Below, in pieces: positions 12,480-23,455 of a stretch of 64,000 nt of DNA; the first letter of the stretch is position 1; each line of letters starts with the position of its first letter. The stretch comes from Conchocele bisecta. Its lineage: Eukaryota; Mollusca; Bivalvia; Lucinida; Thyasiridae. The stretch covers positions 28,152,560-28,216,559 of the forward strand of contig CM055280.1 of the NCBI GenBank assembly GCA_029237695.1, read 5' to 3'. The position numbers and the translations under genes were made by a program. The notes beneath the pieces are model-generated. The model ran no database searches. It worked only from the letters and a program-made list of their open reading frames with translations, and was not told where the DNA came from.

Positions 12480-13681
12480 AATAAATATATTGGGTCATCA
12501 TCATTCTTGAATTAAACAGCACTACTGAAACATTTAGGGAACATTATCAGTATGCATGGGTTTAAATGCAGGCTGTGGGTGATTACTATCTGACACTCCT
12601 TAGGTAAACCATTATAATGGTAGTTAAATAGTCTGAATGGACCGCAACAGACTGGACATGCCACCTGTAATGGCTATCTGAATAGCCATCTGGATAGTGG
12701 CTGTACCAAGCAAGCCATTCTTCTGATAGCCAGCAGATGAACATTTACTATTGCACCAATAATATTATACCATCAAATATTTAACAATGGAAGTTGGCTT
12801 GAATATATTCCATACCAATAAAATGAACATATCAATTGTTTGTGGACTCCGACGCCGCCGGCGGTATACCATAAGCTCTTCTGCACTTCGTGCAGGCGAG
12901 CTAAACAACGAAAATTGTCGTCTACTGCTGTATTATATATTGTCTTCTTTATCAGTAAAGACATGATTTGTCAGCACTTATCATTATACCTCCGTGACAA
13001 GTTGTGTGTGTGGGGAGGGGGTGACTAGAGTCAGGTTGTCCGTCCGTCCGTCCGTCCGTCCGTCCCTAAACTTAACATCAGAGAAATATGTCATAACTAT
13101 AGCTTATATTTCCTTCATCGAACATTCATAATATTTCACGCATGCACTCCTCAAAGGGTCTACTACCATGCTGTGTCAAATCCACGACCGTCCAACCCCC
13201 GCTGATCCCAAGGTCAAGGTCACATACTTAGTCTCTTCACAAAACCTAACATTAGAGAAATCTGTTATAACCTTTATTTCTTTCATCGAAAATTCTTAAT
13301 ATTTCACACATGCATTCCTCTAAAACTTAACATTGGAGAAATCATGCTATGACAAATCCATGACTGTCGCCCCCGCCGCTAAGCCCAGGGTCAAGGTCAC
13401 AGACCCACAGACTACAAATTTACACATTTGGGGATACATGTACCTGGGACCATGCACGCCGGGGTATTCCTTAAACATCGCTTACTGACAAATCTAGTGT
13501 ACATTGAAAGTGACTCCCAAGTGATGCCAAAGAATGTTTTTCTTGAGAAAAATTAAAATTATTAAAATAAACAGAAGACGACAAATATTAATTCAGCAAT
13601 GTAAGGGTTAATGCTGTTAAGTTTATATAACTACATACTTATTATTTCATACATGCACCATGAAATTACCAGGCAAAACTA

Positions 13682-13920
13682 GAGATTATGTTTCACCCCT
13701 AAGTAACTGGAATGGATTTGGATATGTTAATTTTGCAACCACTCCAATTATCACAACATGATTTTCAGACTAGTCCATTTATGAAAAGGGGGTGTTTTTG
13801 TTCTCAAAAATATGAAAATTGATTGCAAAATGTGCAGATCTGGATGAGACGGCTCGTCACGAGCCGGCTCGTCTGGATCTACCATTTTTGCCAATACCAC
13901 TATACAGGCCTGTGGTGTTG
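13682..13920 (+). mobile_element. GTGCAGATC-type MITE inserted in the right palindrome arm
   Basis: Absent from the mirrored site in the left arm (around 11215), where CCTGGTAATTTCATGG is continuous with AATATTTTTG. It matches 8940-9165: CTAACTGGAATGGA-like sequence, GATTTTCAGACTAGTYCATT, AAAAATATGAAAATT, then an internal palindrome of GACGGCTCGTCACGAGCCG type. Confidence 0.65.
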
Positions 13921-14359
13921 ATGGAGAAATTCTTACAAACGTTTCAACGTAAATAATTGGCCAAGTGTTTCAGCGATCTTGTAACGGTCAAAAAGAGCAA
14001 GGTCATGCTAATTGAAGGTCATTAATTTGGCTGTACTGCCGGTGTAGTGTAGTGTACTGTAGTGTCTGTACTGCCAGATCTGAAACCATTGGACTTGGTC
14101 GATAGTTTGCGATAAGTAGGTAATTGTCGCACGAATGCCATTGTACTGTTTTCTATTACAGTTCGGATCCAATGCACATGTAAATATCGTATACGAATAC
14201 ATGTACTTTGTACATCTACATGCAACTGGACGGCTGTTTGACAACAATGGGTCTTACAAATAGTATTTATTTTCCATTAGTTCATAATACAAATCTAATG
14301 ACAAGAACGATGCCAATGGCATGTAACCCATCGCTGTGGTGGCTGGATCACAAACATGC

Positions 14360-14905
14360 ACATTGATACGGTAAAGAAGTTAAAGGAGAATAGAGGAATG
14401 CGCATGCATCTATGGAAAGATAATATGGATAAGGACAAAGATGCATATAGAGTTTCAAGTGAATCATTCATATGGTAAAGAGCTTATAGCAGAATGAAGG
14501 TATTGAAGTGGGAATTTGAGAGTTATTTCACATGGACCGATGCTAAGGGGGAGGGAGAATTCTGGGGCGCGAAAATAGCATGCACATGAAGTTAGAAGCC
14601 AATTAGCTGTACAATAAAGAAGTTATAGGAGAATGGAGAAATATGCACACACCTACTGGATGAAAACATATATGTTATTTGACCTTGACATTGGACATGC
14701 GGAGAGCATGAGTGTGGTGGGGAATGTAAATGTGGATGATAATACACATGAAGTTTCAAACCAATTGGTCGTAGATCAAACAAGTTATAGGAGAATGGAT
14801 AAACTGGACGTAATTTATAAGTTATTTGACCTTGACCTTGGGCATGGGAGAGCATGGATGGAGTAAGGAATGACACTATGGATGATAATGAACATGTACA
14901 TGAAG
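14360..14905. repeat. ~130-140-bp degenerate tandem units
   Basis: AGTTATAGGAGAATGGA-like and TGACCTTGACMTTGG-like phrases recur about four times with ACATGAAGTTTCAA between them. The block is present only in the right arm of the palindrome. Confidence 0.6.
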
Positions 14906-15423
14906 CTTCAAGCCCAATAGGTCAAACAGTACAGAATATATAGGCGAATGGAAAACGTGACGGATAGACAGACGGACGGACGGACGGATGTACACACTGC
15001 GGTGTAAACCCACTTACTTGCGAACCTGTAAATAGTCTGCCTGTGTACCTGGGTGCATAATAAAACATGTACAATTACCTCTTGTACGGACGAATTGATC
15101 CACAAGTATACCTGTTGGAAGATTGACGGACAGACGGACAGACAGCTTTTGCATCATTTTCGCTAAGCGATAGGATAAGGACTGGTCAGGGGAGTCGGCA
15201 GCTATTGTGATGTATAACCCCGGCTACATGTGCCATGATACTGCTGTTATCTCTGGTGTGTGGCAAGAACTGCAAGCAACCTGGATAATTACCCAATTCT
15301 ATGTCCTAATGTTGTCTGGGGAGCATGGTTGTTTGTATAACTGACCTGAGCTGAATTTAATGAGATTAGTGAATCTGATTTAAGTCTTCCCAAGCGTGAA
15401 CGACCACGGCCTTTAAAGGCCGT

Positions 15424-15596
15424 GCAGTGGCTGAAAATACTCAATAAATATCTTGGGGCCTCATTATTCTTGAATTAAACAGCACTGCTGAAACATTTAG
15501 GGAACATTATCAGTATGCATGGGTTTAAATGCAGGCTGGGGGTGATTACTATCTGACACTCCTTAGGTAAACCGTTATAATGGTAGTTAATGGTAG
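15424..15596 (+). repeat. Displaced copy of the central palindrome arm
   Basis: From GTGGCTGAAAATACTCAATA through CATTTAGGGAACATTATCAG to ATAATGGTAGTTA, this repeats 12464-12630 in the same orientation. It lies just outside the palindrome's right end, so the element family has a second, one-armed copy here. Confidence 0.8.
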
Positions 15597-15870
15597 TCGG
15601 TCCGTCCGTCCGTCCGTCCGTCCGTCCGTCCGTCCGTCCGTCCGTCGTCCGTCCGTCCGTCCCTAAACTTAACATCAGAGAAATATGTCATAACTTATAT
15701 TTCCTTTATCGAACATTCTTAATATTTCACGCATGCATTCCTCAAAGGGTCTACTACCAGGCTGTGAGAAATCCACGACCGTCCAACCCCCGCTGATCCG
15801 AAGGTCAAGGTCACATACTTAGTCTCTTCACAAAACCTAACATCAGATATATCTGTTATAACCTACAATT
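15597..15870. repeat. (CCGT)n tract followed by one ~160-bp cassette
   Basis: CCGT repeats to about 15662, then CTAAACTTAACATCAGAGAA and CGAAGGTCAAGGTCACATA. This is near-identical to 13036-13260, which suggests that arm and cassette travelled together. Confidence 0.8.
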
Positions 15871-16176
15871 GTAACGGTTCCACTTGCAGGGGTTTTGAGT
15901 GGAATTACCGTTTTATCGGGAATACTTTGTATGGTAATTAGGGCGGCGGATGGAAAACTCGAGAAAAAATGTAGAAAACACGATAGAATATCCGTTCTCG
16001 CCAGGTCTAAGAAAAATAGCATCGAAGTTATAGTGTCCAAAGCGTTGACCGATAATGAAATATCAAATTTAGAGTTTGAATCCGTGGTAGAAGAAATGGA
16101 GAGATATGAAGAATTAAAAAATGATATTAGAATCAAAGCGCGCGCCACCATGCCCAAGATTGAGAGTACTGATTGA
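15871..16176 (+). pseudogene. C-terminal remnant of an unclassified repeat-encoded protein
   Basis: An open frame from about 15866 to TGA at 16176 gives roughly 100 residues. It has a short hydrophobic Val/Leu/Gly-rich start, a basic helix, then KHDRISVLARSKKNSIEV and VSKALTDNEIS, followed by a charged helix with EEMERYEELKNDIRIKAR. I recognise the KHD-x-I-x-LA-x-SK and VSKALTD-x-xIS pattern from uncharacterised proteins that are multi-copy in cnidarian and other invertebrate genomes, but I cannot name the family. The frame lacks a proper ATG at its head and begins inside repeat DNA, so it is probably the 3' end of a degenerated element. It may pair with the ORF1-like remnant at 16784-17187, which is in the opposite orientation. 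Confidence 0.5.
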
Positions 16177-16359
16177 GATAAATTTAGGGTAAAACTTGGA
16201 AATAAAGTCGGAGGAAATGTTACAGCACCACCATCCCGAAATTGTGATATTTTATTAAATAATTAATTTTAATAAAATTATAAAATTAATTATATTGGTG
16301 CAGTAAACAATTTATTAATAATAATAATAAACAATTTAAACAATTTAAGTAAAAAAAAA

Positions 16360-16475
16360 GTGTTAGGTCCAACCAAGGCTCGAACTCGCGCCAGCAAAAC
16401 CCTTCTGGGCCCACCCGGCTAGCCACCTTCTTTGTTCTTTCTCTTTCTCATCTCGTGGCTAGCCGGGTGTATAGC
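16360..16475 (-). repeat. tRNA-like (Pol III promoter-like) segment with inverted end
   Basis: On the minus strand, TGGCTAGCCGGGTGG resembles an A box and AGTTCGAGCC a B box, about 35 nt apart, within 16361-16427. This is the layout of a tRNA or a tRNA-derived SINE head. GTGGCTAGCCGGGTG recurs in the opposite orientation at about 16456-16470, giving an inverted pair. No intact cloverleaf was found by eye. Confidence 0.45.
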
Positions 16476-16783
16476 TACCCGTACAGTACACCCCCATCTA
16501 TCGGCTTATCTAGGAATTAGTGTCGAAATTCTAGGCAACCTTGGAAGTGTCTGCACGTAAGCACTGAGCGCTAATTTTTTTATGAAGGGGCGTCCCCCAA
16601 GACAAATTATTGTTGTTAATTTTACATATATTAAGCTAAGACCGTGTTGTGCAATGCCAAATATTTGCTTATTTTTTTTAATTGTTTTGTATATAACAAG
16701 TTCGTTTTTTATTTAATAATATAGGTTATAACGTTCTAAGTTATTAAAAGTAAAATTAGAAAAATAAAAAACATGCCAACCAA

Positions 16784-17187
16784 TCAGAATCTCGAGTCTC
16801 CGGGAATGTTAGACACTTCTAAACACATGCGTCGTCCATATTGCTCTAACTCGTCGAGCTGTATATTTGTGACTCCTTCAGTGATTTGTTCTCGTCGCGG
16901 AGCTGGACTATTTATGTTTTAAATTTGGACGTCTCGAGTTCGACGAGGGACATTAGTACCGTTTTTAGTTCACTTATCAAACTGACCTTTAGGTGCTGTG
17001 ATACGGCAATCGCTAGCTCCGCGATGTCATCTTTGGAGAATTTCGGCATGTTGGTATTTTACGAAATAAATGAACCGACACTGTCACTGTCTATATCTGA
17101 TTCCTCGGTTAGGATAGGGCGAAGTCGCTTAGAGGCTGTAGATGATGACTGTAGTGGAGATGACTTATTCCTCTTCCTGCGACCCAT
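16784..17187 (-). pseudogene. Non-LTR retrotransposon ORF1-like fragment, broken
   Basis: From ATG at 17187 the minus strand encodes a basic, Ser-rich start (MGRRKRNKSSPLQSS), an acidic stretch and a TAA after 42 codons. The same frame then resumes with MPKFSKDDIAELAIAVSQHL and a leucine-rich helix before another stop. After a frame change comes LDELEQYGRRMCLEVSNIPG, ending in TGA at 16784. The QYGRRMCLEVSNIPG-type motif after a coiled coil is what I associate with L1-like ORF1 proteins of invertebrate non-LTR elements. At least two lesions make it a pseudogene. No endonuclease or reverse transcriptase follows downstream. Confidence 0.6.
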
Positions 17188-17394
17188 GGTGGCACGGTGG
17201 GTGGGTGACATAATCGTGGAGTTTTCAAAATTGACCTAAATTCCGAGTCACTAGCGGTCTAGCTGCTATTTATATGTGATGTTGGTTTTAATTCACTATA
17301 AATTGCACATGCTAATCCATTCTCCGATCTCTGAATTACCTTCAAAACATAATTTTGCGAAATTTTTCTTCTCGAAAACTGAAAACCACCATTG

Positions 17395-17585
17395 TTCCTC
17401 AACCGTAAGCGGAATATCGTTCCCATGAGATAGGAGCTCGTTACCATGAGTTAGCTATGTCGTTCCCACGAGATAGCATCTCGTTACCACGACATAGCAT
17501 CTCGTTCCCACGATATAGCATCCCGTTACCACGAGTTAGCTATGTCGTTAGCACGACATAGCATCTCGTTTCTTCGAGATAGGTA
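17395..17585. repeat. ACGAGATAGCATCTCGT satellite, outer end of fold-back left arm
   Basis: Palindromic units of the type CTCGTTACCACGAG-TTAGCTATG and CCCACGAGATAGCATCTCGT repeat about eight times. Short arrays of the same satellite mark the right end (42060-42116) and the left end of the second copy (52530-52575). Confidence 0.8.
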
Positions 17586-18270
17586 TCTAACAAAAATGAA
17601 GCATAATTACCGCCATATTAGTCCGACAGCCGGGAGCTTAACCTTGTTTTGATGAACATAGTTTTTTATTGGCGATTTTGCTTGTCCATGCCATCCACAT
17701 CAAGAATCCGGCTGATGACACTCTGTCATCCTTGAGCGTTTTAAGAAATTTGCATGAATTAAAAATGGCCGCCAAACAGTTATAGTATGCCGTGTGAGAT
17801 AATGAAGTAATTTAAGAGCGTAATCGTAAATAGCTACTCTCACACTCTATATCAAAGCAAACATGATACTGATATTGGATATATTGACAAAATAAACGCT
17901 TTCAGTACGTTCGATACGTTCGTAGACAAGTTGTTGAACAGGGGTAGTCCAAGATGGCCGCCACATATACATAATAATTACTGGGGCTATTGATTACTTT
18001 AAGTATATTAGTATATATATCTCAGCTTTATGGACACATTGGACGTGTTATGTAACTTTCAAATGCAAGCCTTAGATGGCCGCTAGATATAAATTACCTT
18101 ACAATGACAATCATATTGTGTAATGATAAAAATATGAAATGTCACGTTGACCTATTTCAAAGAAAACACACATATTTATGTCAATCTTGTGTTCTTTTGT
18201 TACATTGCTATGCAATTAGACACGTGTTCCAATAGCAGAAATCAAATATGGCTGCAAATATAAATTATAA
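17586..18270 (+). mobile_element. Left inverted arm of a fold-back element
   Basis: Read inward, this arm contains CTTGTTTTGATGAACATAG, CTTGTCCATGCC, GCTGATGACACTCTGTCA, AATTTAAGAGCGTAA, GTTGTTGAACAGGGGTAGTC and several AAGATGGCCGCC-like motifs. The same blocks, diverged, appear in the same order on the reverse complement of 41340-42059. Removing the nested Ty3-like elements leaves a fold-back element of roughly 3.9 kb with no transposase that I can see. Confidence 0.7.
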
Positions 18271-19653
18271 TAATCATCGTTTAATAATTAGGTCATATAC
18301 ATTGTCATTAAGTTCAGTACAGCTGCATATGGGAAAACACTGTTATAGAAATATTTACTTTTGATAAAGTAACATGTTCTATAACTTCTTTATACATGTA
18401 CGCTCACATATGTGTCACTACATGTAGCAGACTTCCAAGTTGGTATTCCAATATAACTAGATTACCTTATAGTAACAATCAAATCGTTTATAATAGCGAT
18501 TTTTCTTTTTATCATTTTCGTTTTTGCAAAGAATGCTTTTCTTAAGCAAATATATTAGTTATCATACCGATGAACCTGTCAGCCAATATAACCATGCAAT
18601 TTCATACGTTATATATCAGAAGTGCTTTATTTTATAAAAAATATAAAATCGGGAAAATGGTGTAATGTTATCTGCTAATACCGGTATTGACAAATACATG
18701 TTCAAATGGGATGTTTTCACCATGCTTGGGTTCCACATTTCTGGAATTGGTGCAATGCATTCACTTAGCCAAGATGTTTTTAATTTATGTACCCGATGTA
18801 TGTACGTACAACTGCGTATGAAGCGCGCTAACCTATGTTTAGCTGTTGCGTGGTTTAATGTGTAACATATGGATTATCATGTCAAGATTGTAACTTTTCT
18901 ACAAATGTATGTCAATGACGATCGCATAATAATAACATGATTATTACAATAGAGAACACAGTATATAAAGTGAGCCCCATAAACACATGAAAAGAAGAAA
19001 CTAACGCAATAAATACTTCCTAATAAACAAATGACATGCGCTCATCTGTGGTCGCAGAAACTTCAACGCGGCACAAACATACATTCCACGATTAGCGGTG
19101 TACGGTCCCAAAACGAAAGCAATAGTGCATGCACTACATACACAGTATAACAAATGCAGAGCAAACGCAACAACACCTATTGCTCAAAGAACTACTGGTA
19201 AAGAAACAGGAACATCAAATTCCAATGAAGAACAGTATACGGAGACATGACAAGAACGATGCCACCTTTGACAGGACAGTTCATAACACAGACCACTTGG
19301 ATGGTTGAACCTGTTTAGCAAACCACCCACTTACCACGCCATCATGCTTCAAAGGACAGCAGCAGACAAGACAATAAAAAAAAAAAAAATATATCATACG
19401 ATAAAGACAAACTAATCACAACGAAATACACAGTATACATGAAATGAAAGTTAATATTATAGATATGACTACAAGAAAAGCTGACACAAAAACTCTAGCC
19501 GCAATGGATGACAGTTACGTTGTTCCGCATTGGCATATAAGTATAGTAAATTTCGTGATTACTGCACTACTTTTATCCATTGTATGGTACCTTGAAGGCT
19601 GTCATGTTGTCTATATTGTTGTGTACTATGTGTATTGCTGTCTGCAATGACTA
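18271..19653. other. Interior of the fold-back element; nothing coding supported
   Basis: Includes a segment (about 18658-18860) repeated at 53576-53800. A 68-codon + strand frame at 19444-19650 is hydrophobic at its C-terminus but has no recognised domain. The stretch ends exactly at the Gypsy-1a LTR. Confidence 0.5.
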
Positions 19654-20150
19654 TGTCACATGTGTGTATGAAACAGTCCACACTGTGGGTTCAGTCCTGG
19701 TTGTGTATTTGTATATATATATATATGAATATATATTTACAGCATAGTATTGGTGACCGAAAGTATATATTGTATAACATTGTATGTAAATAAATATTAT
19801 AATCATGCACTAGCTGTGGCTACGACTAGTTGATTCCATGTATCGGTGTCGAATCATCGGCTGAAGGCTAATTCGCGCGCTTGCGCGGAGAATTACAGTT
19901 TACGCATGCATGGCTACATCCAATCAACATACATACAGGCTATGACGTCACAGTACGGGAAATAAACATACAACGAGACGTAACACATGACATGTGTGGA
20001 CAAATGAAATACAGACACGCAACAAAATGGACGACAAGAACAATACGTAGCGATTCACGTGACATAAACGTAAAGTGAACGTTATATATTAATAGGGGCG
20101 CATGTTGAATTACCATATAGCCACAGGTAAACATATATGACCCTATGACA
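19654..20150 (-). repeat. Gypsy-1a 3' LTR
   Basis: About 497 bp, matching 39985-40493 and 61825-62319 over nearly all their length (for example CCACACTGTGGGTTCAGT, TGGCTACGACTAGTTGATTC, CCATATAGCCACAGGTAAAC). It lacks the short GGAGAATAAA block near its + strand left edge. It differs from the 5' LTR by many substitutions and small indels, so the insertion is old. Confidence 0.9.
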
Positions 20151-20163
20151 TTCTTCCCCTCCA
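20151..20163 (-). other. Gypsy-1a polypurine tract
   Basis: On the minus strand TGGAGGGGAAGAA directly abuts the TGTCATAGGG start of the 3' LTR. This is the expected position for plus-strand priming during reverse transcription. Confidence 0.8.
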
Positions 20164-20651
20164 CGAAAGAATGTCTCCGGCATTCGTCAGTTTCCGAAGC
20201 TATATGTAAACTTTATTATAAAACAAACATTAATGGACTGAAAATATACATAAAAGTAACACATATTAATGACTAATATGACTTTTGGAGTCATCGTATC
20301 TCTGGCATGCAAGCAGCCTCCGTAGTCCTACAACAATGAGAATTAGTGTACCTGGAATGTGATACATGAGCTAGTGATTAGTGTGTTTTACTGACATTCC
20401 GCACTAGAGAATGCAATTAAACGTATTATTAAATACTTACATACAACACTATTACACAATCACATAATCTACATTATCTACCACCATTATCTATCAAAGG
20501 AGCATCACTCGCTACTAGTCTATATCATACATGCAGTGTGAAATGCTAAGTCTTACTGACCCATGAGCTGTCTACATTAATTTATCGTCACGTTAACTCT
20601 GCTTTCAGAGTACGATTATGCTCAATTGGTCATTTAGTCTTAGTCAAGTCG

Positions 20652-21553
20652 TCACTTTCTGAACAGTGATGTATAATATGCACACAATTGTACATACATT
20701 TCTCCGTCAGGTGTAGCTATTAGTGGCATTACCCACTCCCCGTACCTATCAGGTGGTTTCCGAACCCTATCAGGCCGCATGTGTGGTGGCGATGGCAATT
20801 GTATGGCCAAAGGCGACTGTTCAGGCGCCGGTACATTGGTTTCAGGGGACTGTACAGTTATCTCTGGGGACTGCACGCTATGACCAACCGAAGTTGTATC
20901 TCGTTCTGGCGCATATGGTATACTCTGTACACTGCGTGTCAGAGAGGTGCTACCTGTACTGTACTGATGCGGGGTCGGCGATAACGTCGCGGAATTTGAC
21001 ACATTAGTAGTAGAAAGTAAATTTCTGCTTTCACTGAGACCGGAGATGGATTCTCCCGTTCGCCACGACAAATTTTGATCGCTATCGCATTGCATCACGC
21101 CACCACGACTATGATGTACGTTCTCTGTCCCACTAGCACTGTGTATTCCAGAAGCAGTGTGTTTACGACTGGTTATGGACTGCGTCGTCTGGCGGGTATT
21201 ACATATTTGGGTACTGTCACCAAATCAGACTCGTCTGATGCGTCAGTCCCGGAGTCTGGCTCAGAACTGTCGTAATGTGGCGTGTGATTTTTCACACGAC
21301 CTCTCTTATGACATTCTGGTCTCGTCACAACTTTTGTGGGATTGGATTCTGAACAAGGAATCGACATAAACGGTAGCAATAGATTGCGATGGAGAGTACG
21401 AATAGGACCCTTTCCAGATTCCTTTCGCACATGATAAACTGGTACATCATTGTTAGGGATTCCACTGACAATGTACGGTTCCTGCTCCCATTTGTCTGCC
21501 AGTTTTGTTTTACCTCGCAACCCTACGTTTCTGACCAAAATCCTGTCCCCCAC
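20652..21553 (-). pseudogene. Gypsy-1a integrase C-terminal region and pol tail
   Basis: Two frames (21173-21553 and 20652-21098) continue the integrase after its core. The first has GDRILVRNVGLRGKTKLADK and WEQEPYIV, a GPY/F-module-like region, then an acidic Ser/Asp-rich linker. The second is Ser/Pro/Thr-rich and ends in VRKPPDRYGEWVMP. Gypsy-2 has the same layout at 28567-29109, so this tail is a shared feature. A frameshift or stop separates the two frames. No chromodomain is evident. Confidence 0.7.
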
Positions 21554-21607
21554 CTCAAGAGTAGAATGTCTGACCTTGCGGTCGTACTTACCCTTGTATC
21601 GTTCAGA

Positions 21608-22456
21608 CTATTTATGTGCCTCCCTGCTGGCAACTGTATATGCGAAGTCCATCCGTTTTCTCAGTTTCTGCGCATAGTTCTCATGGCAAGTGGTAGACTC
21701 ATACTTACCTTCAATCCCAAGAAAAGCATCGACTGCAAGTCTGGGATGCCAACCAAACATGAAATAATGCGGCGAGCATCCTGTAGTGTAATTGCGGGTC
21801 GCATTGTATGCATGGACTAAGGTGTTCCTCCTCAAGTGTTCCTATCACTTTGAGAAGTGTCTGATTAAAGCGCTCAACTTGTCCATTGTCCATGGGGTGA
21901 TAGGGAGTTGTGCGCGATTTTTCCACATGTGCAATGCTACAGAGCTCTTTAATAAGGCGGCTCTCAAAATTTCTACCTTGATCGCTATGGAGACGAGCTG
22001 GAAATCCATAATGGCAGATGAAGTTTTCATACAGTACCTTTGCTGTTGTCTGGGCTGTATGATTGCGTGTTGGAATGGCTTGAGAATATATTGTAAAATG
22101 ATCCGTTATAACCAAGATATCCTCAAAACCACCATTCGACCTCTCTAGTGAAAGAAAATCGATACATAGGTCTGCTACTCGAAATATTCACGAGTTCAGC
22201 ACTCGGTAGAGGGTACTTATTTCTGCGGAGACAGTTTTCAGTTTGCTACCTTATTGATGACATCTTGTTCCAATCCTGGCCATTAAAACCGCTGCCTTAC
22301 CAACCATAGAGTCCGGTCTCGACCCTGGTGGCCTAAGTCGTCATGCCAACCCTTCATTGCCAAAGTGCGATGTGACACTGGCAAAACCAACAGCAACTAC
22401 TGTACCGGATTTCCGTCTATCTCTGTATTGCGATACAAAATGTAATCTTGCATACT
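21608..22456 (-). pseudogene. Gypsy-1a integrase core, broken
   Basis: Frames at 21711-22115 and 21608-21835 keep ITDHF, HSDQG and NGQVERFNQTL, which hold the second Asp and the Glu of the D,D-35-E triad. Between about 22116 and 22455 the zinc-binding HHCC region and first Asp are present only as scattered frames with indels, compared with the intact ORF in the sister copy (55033-55764). The gene is not functional. Confidence 0.75.
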
Positions 22457-23276
22457 CAGCTTCTTCCATACTTTCTTACCTCTACGTTTTCGTGGTGTAG
22501 TCCTAGTCTGGGTCGAATGCCACTGGTAAGCAGATACATCACTCTCGCTAGCGTCTCATCATCTGCTTGGGCCTTGTGCCAGTTAACGTTAGCAAAGTCT
22601 GACTCGCTTACCTGCTCCTGTTCCAGTTCTGCCAGATCTGATGAGTCTGCGACCACTAGACTTTCAATCAGTGGCATAGCTGATTTACTTACCAGTGCAG
22701 CATTACATACTGCTTTCACGACGTCTGAGAACATCTCCCTTGTCTCCCATGGCTGTTGACGTCGTGATAATTCGTCAGCGTTCTGATTAGACTTACCTGA
22801 CTTGTACGTCAAACTGAAGTTATAATTCGCTAATGAGGATAGCCATCGATGACTCGTAGCGTCCAGTTTGGCAGTTTTTGTGACGTACGTGAGGGGATTG
22901 TTATAGTACGTACCTCAAACTCGTTGCCGTACAAGTAGTCGCGAAATTTATCTGGCAATGCCCACTTTAGACAAAGAAATTCCAACTTATGAGCGGGATA
23001 GTTACGTTCCCTCGGCCGTAACCCGCGACTTGCATAGGCTATGACTCGTTCCTTACCTTACTGAACCTGGTAGAGTACTGCACCCAAACCATCTGCTGAG
23101 GCATCTGTGTTCACTACAAATGGCTTACCGAAATCAGCATATGCAAGGACAGGCGGTGTGGTGAGACATTGTTTGATTGTCTGAAATGCGTTGTGCTGTG
23201 ACTCACCCAAATTCCACGGAATTCTCATTTTTTTGGATGCTCTAGCCGCCTTGTTGGTCGGATGGCCTACCAACAA
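22456..23276 (-). pseudogene. Gypsy-1a RNase H, broken
   Basis: The frame 23058-23276 carries NTDASADGLGAVLYQ, the first catalytic Asp region of Ty3-type RNase H, after PPVLAYADF. The next segment (KLEFLCLKWA-like and NNPLTYV-like motifs) is interrupted by frame changes. The frame 22456-22812 resumes at GKSNQNADELSRR, near the end of the domain, then continues into an acidic tether before integrase. Confidence 0.75.
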
Positions 23277-23455
23277 GTCATTGAGAGGCTTAACTGTCTT
23301 CGCATAGCCCTGTACAAACCTGCGTTAGTAGCCAGTGAAACCAAGGAATGATCTGAGTTCCTTTATGGACCTTGCTTCCGGCCATGTGATCAGTGCCGAT
23401 ATTTTGGCAGGATCGGTACGAATTCCGTCCTCTGATAATATGTGGCCTAAGTACT

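Larger units (their letters stand above)
9937..15416. repeat. Giant diverged palindrome, ~5.5 kb
   Basis: Blocks on the left return reverse-complemented on the right in mirror order. Examples are CCGTGGTCGTTCACGCTTG (9946) with 15391-15409, GTATACTTGTGGATCAATTC (~10838) with ~15085-15105, CTTGCTCTTTTTGACCG (~11137) with ~13987-14003, AACCCTTACATTGCTGAATT (~11284) with ~13592-13611, and the centre at 12445-12479. The arms differ by many substitutions. Independent insertions include ~10150-10640 in the left arm and 13682-13920 and ~14016-14905 in the right. Both arms carry the ~160-bp cassette and a CCGT tract at mirrored places. Confidence 0.85.

Noticed and set aside
9937..15416. Giant palindrome as a sequencing hairpin artefact
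   Set aside because: Arms differ by many substitutions and carry unrelated insertions, which a read-through artefact would not produce.
15590..15796. Frames of SVRPSVRPSVRPS type at several (CCGT)n tracts
   Set aside because: Direct translation of the microsatellite; not a protein.
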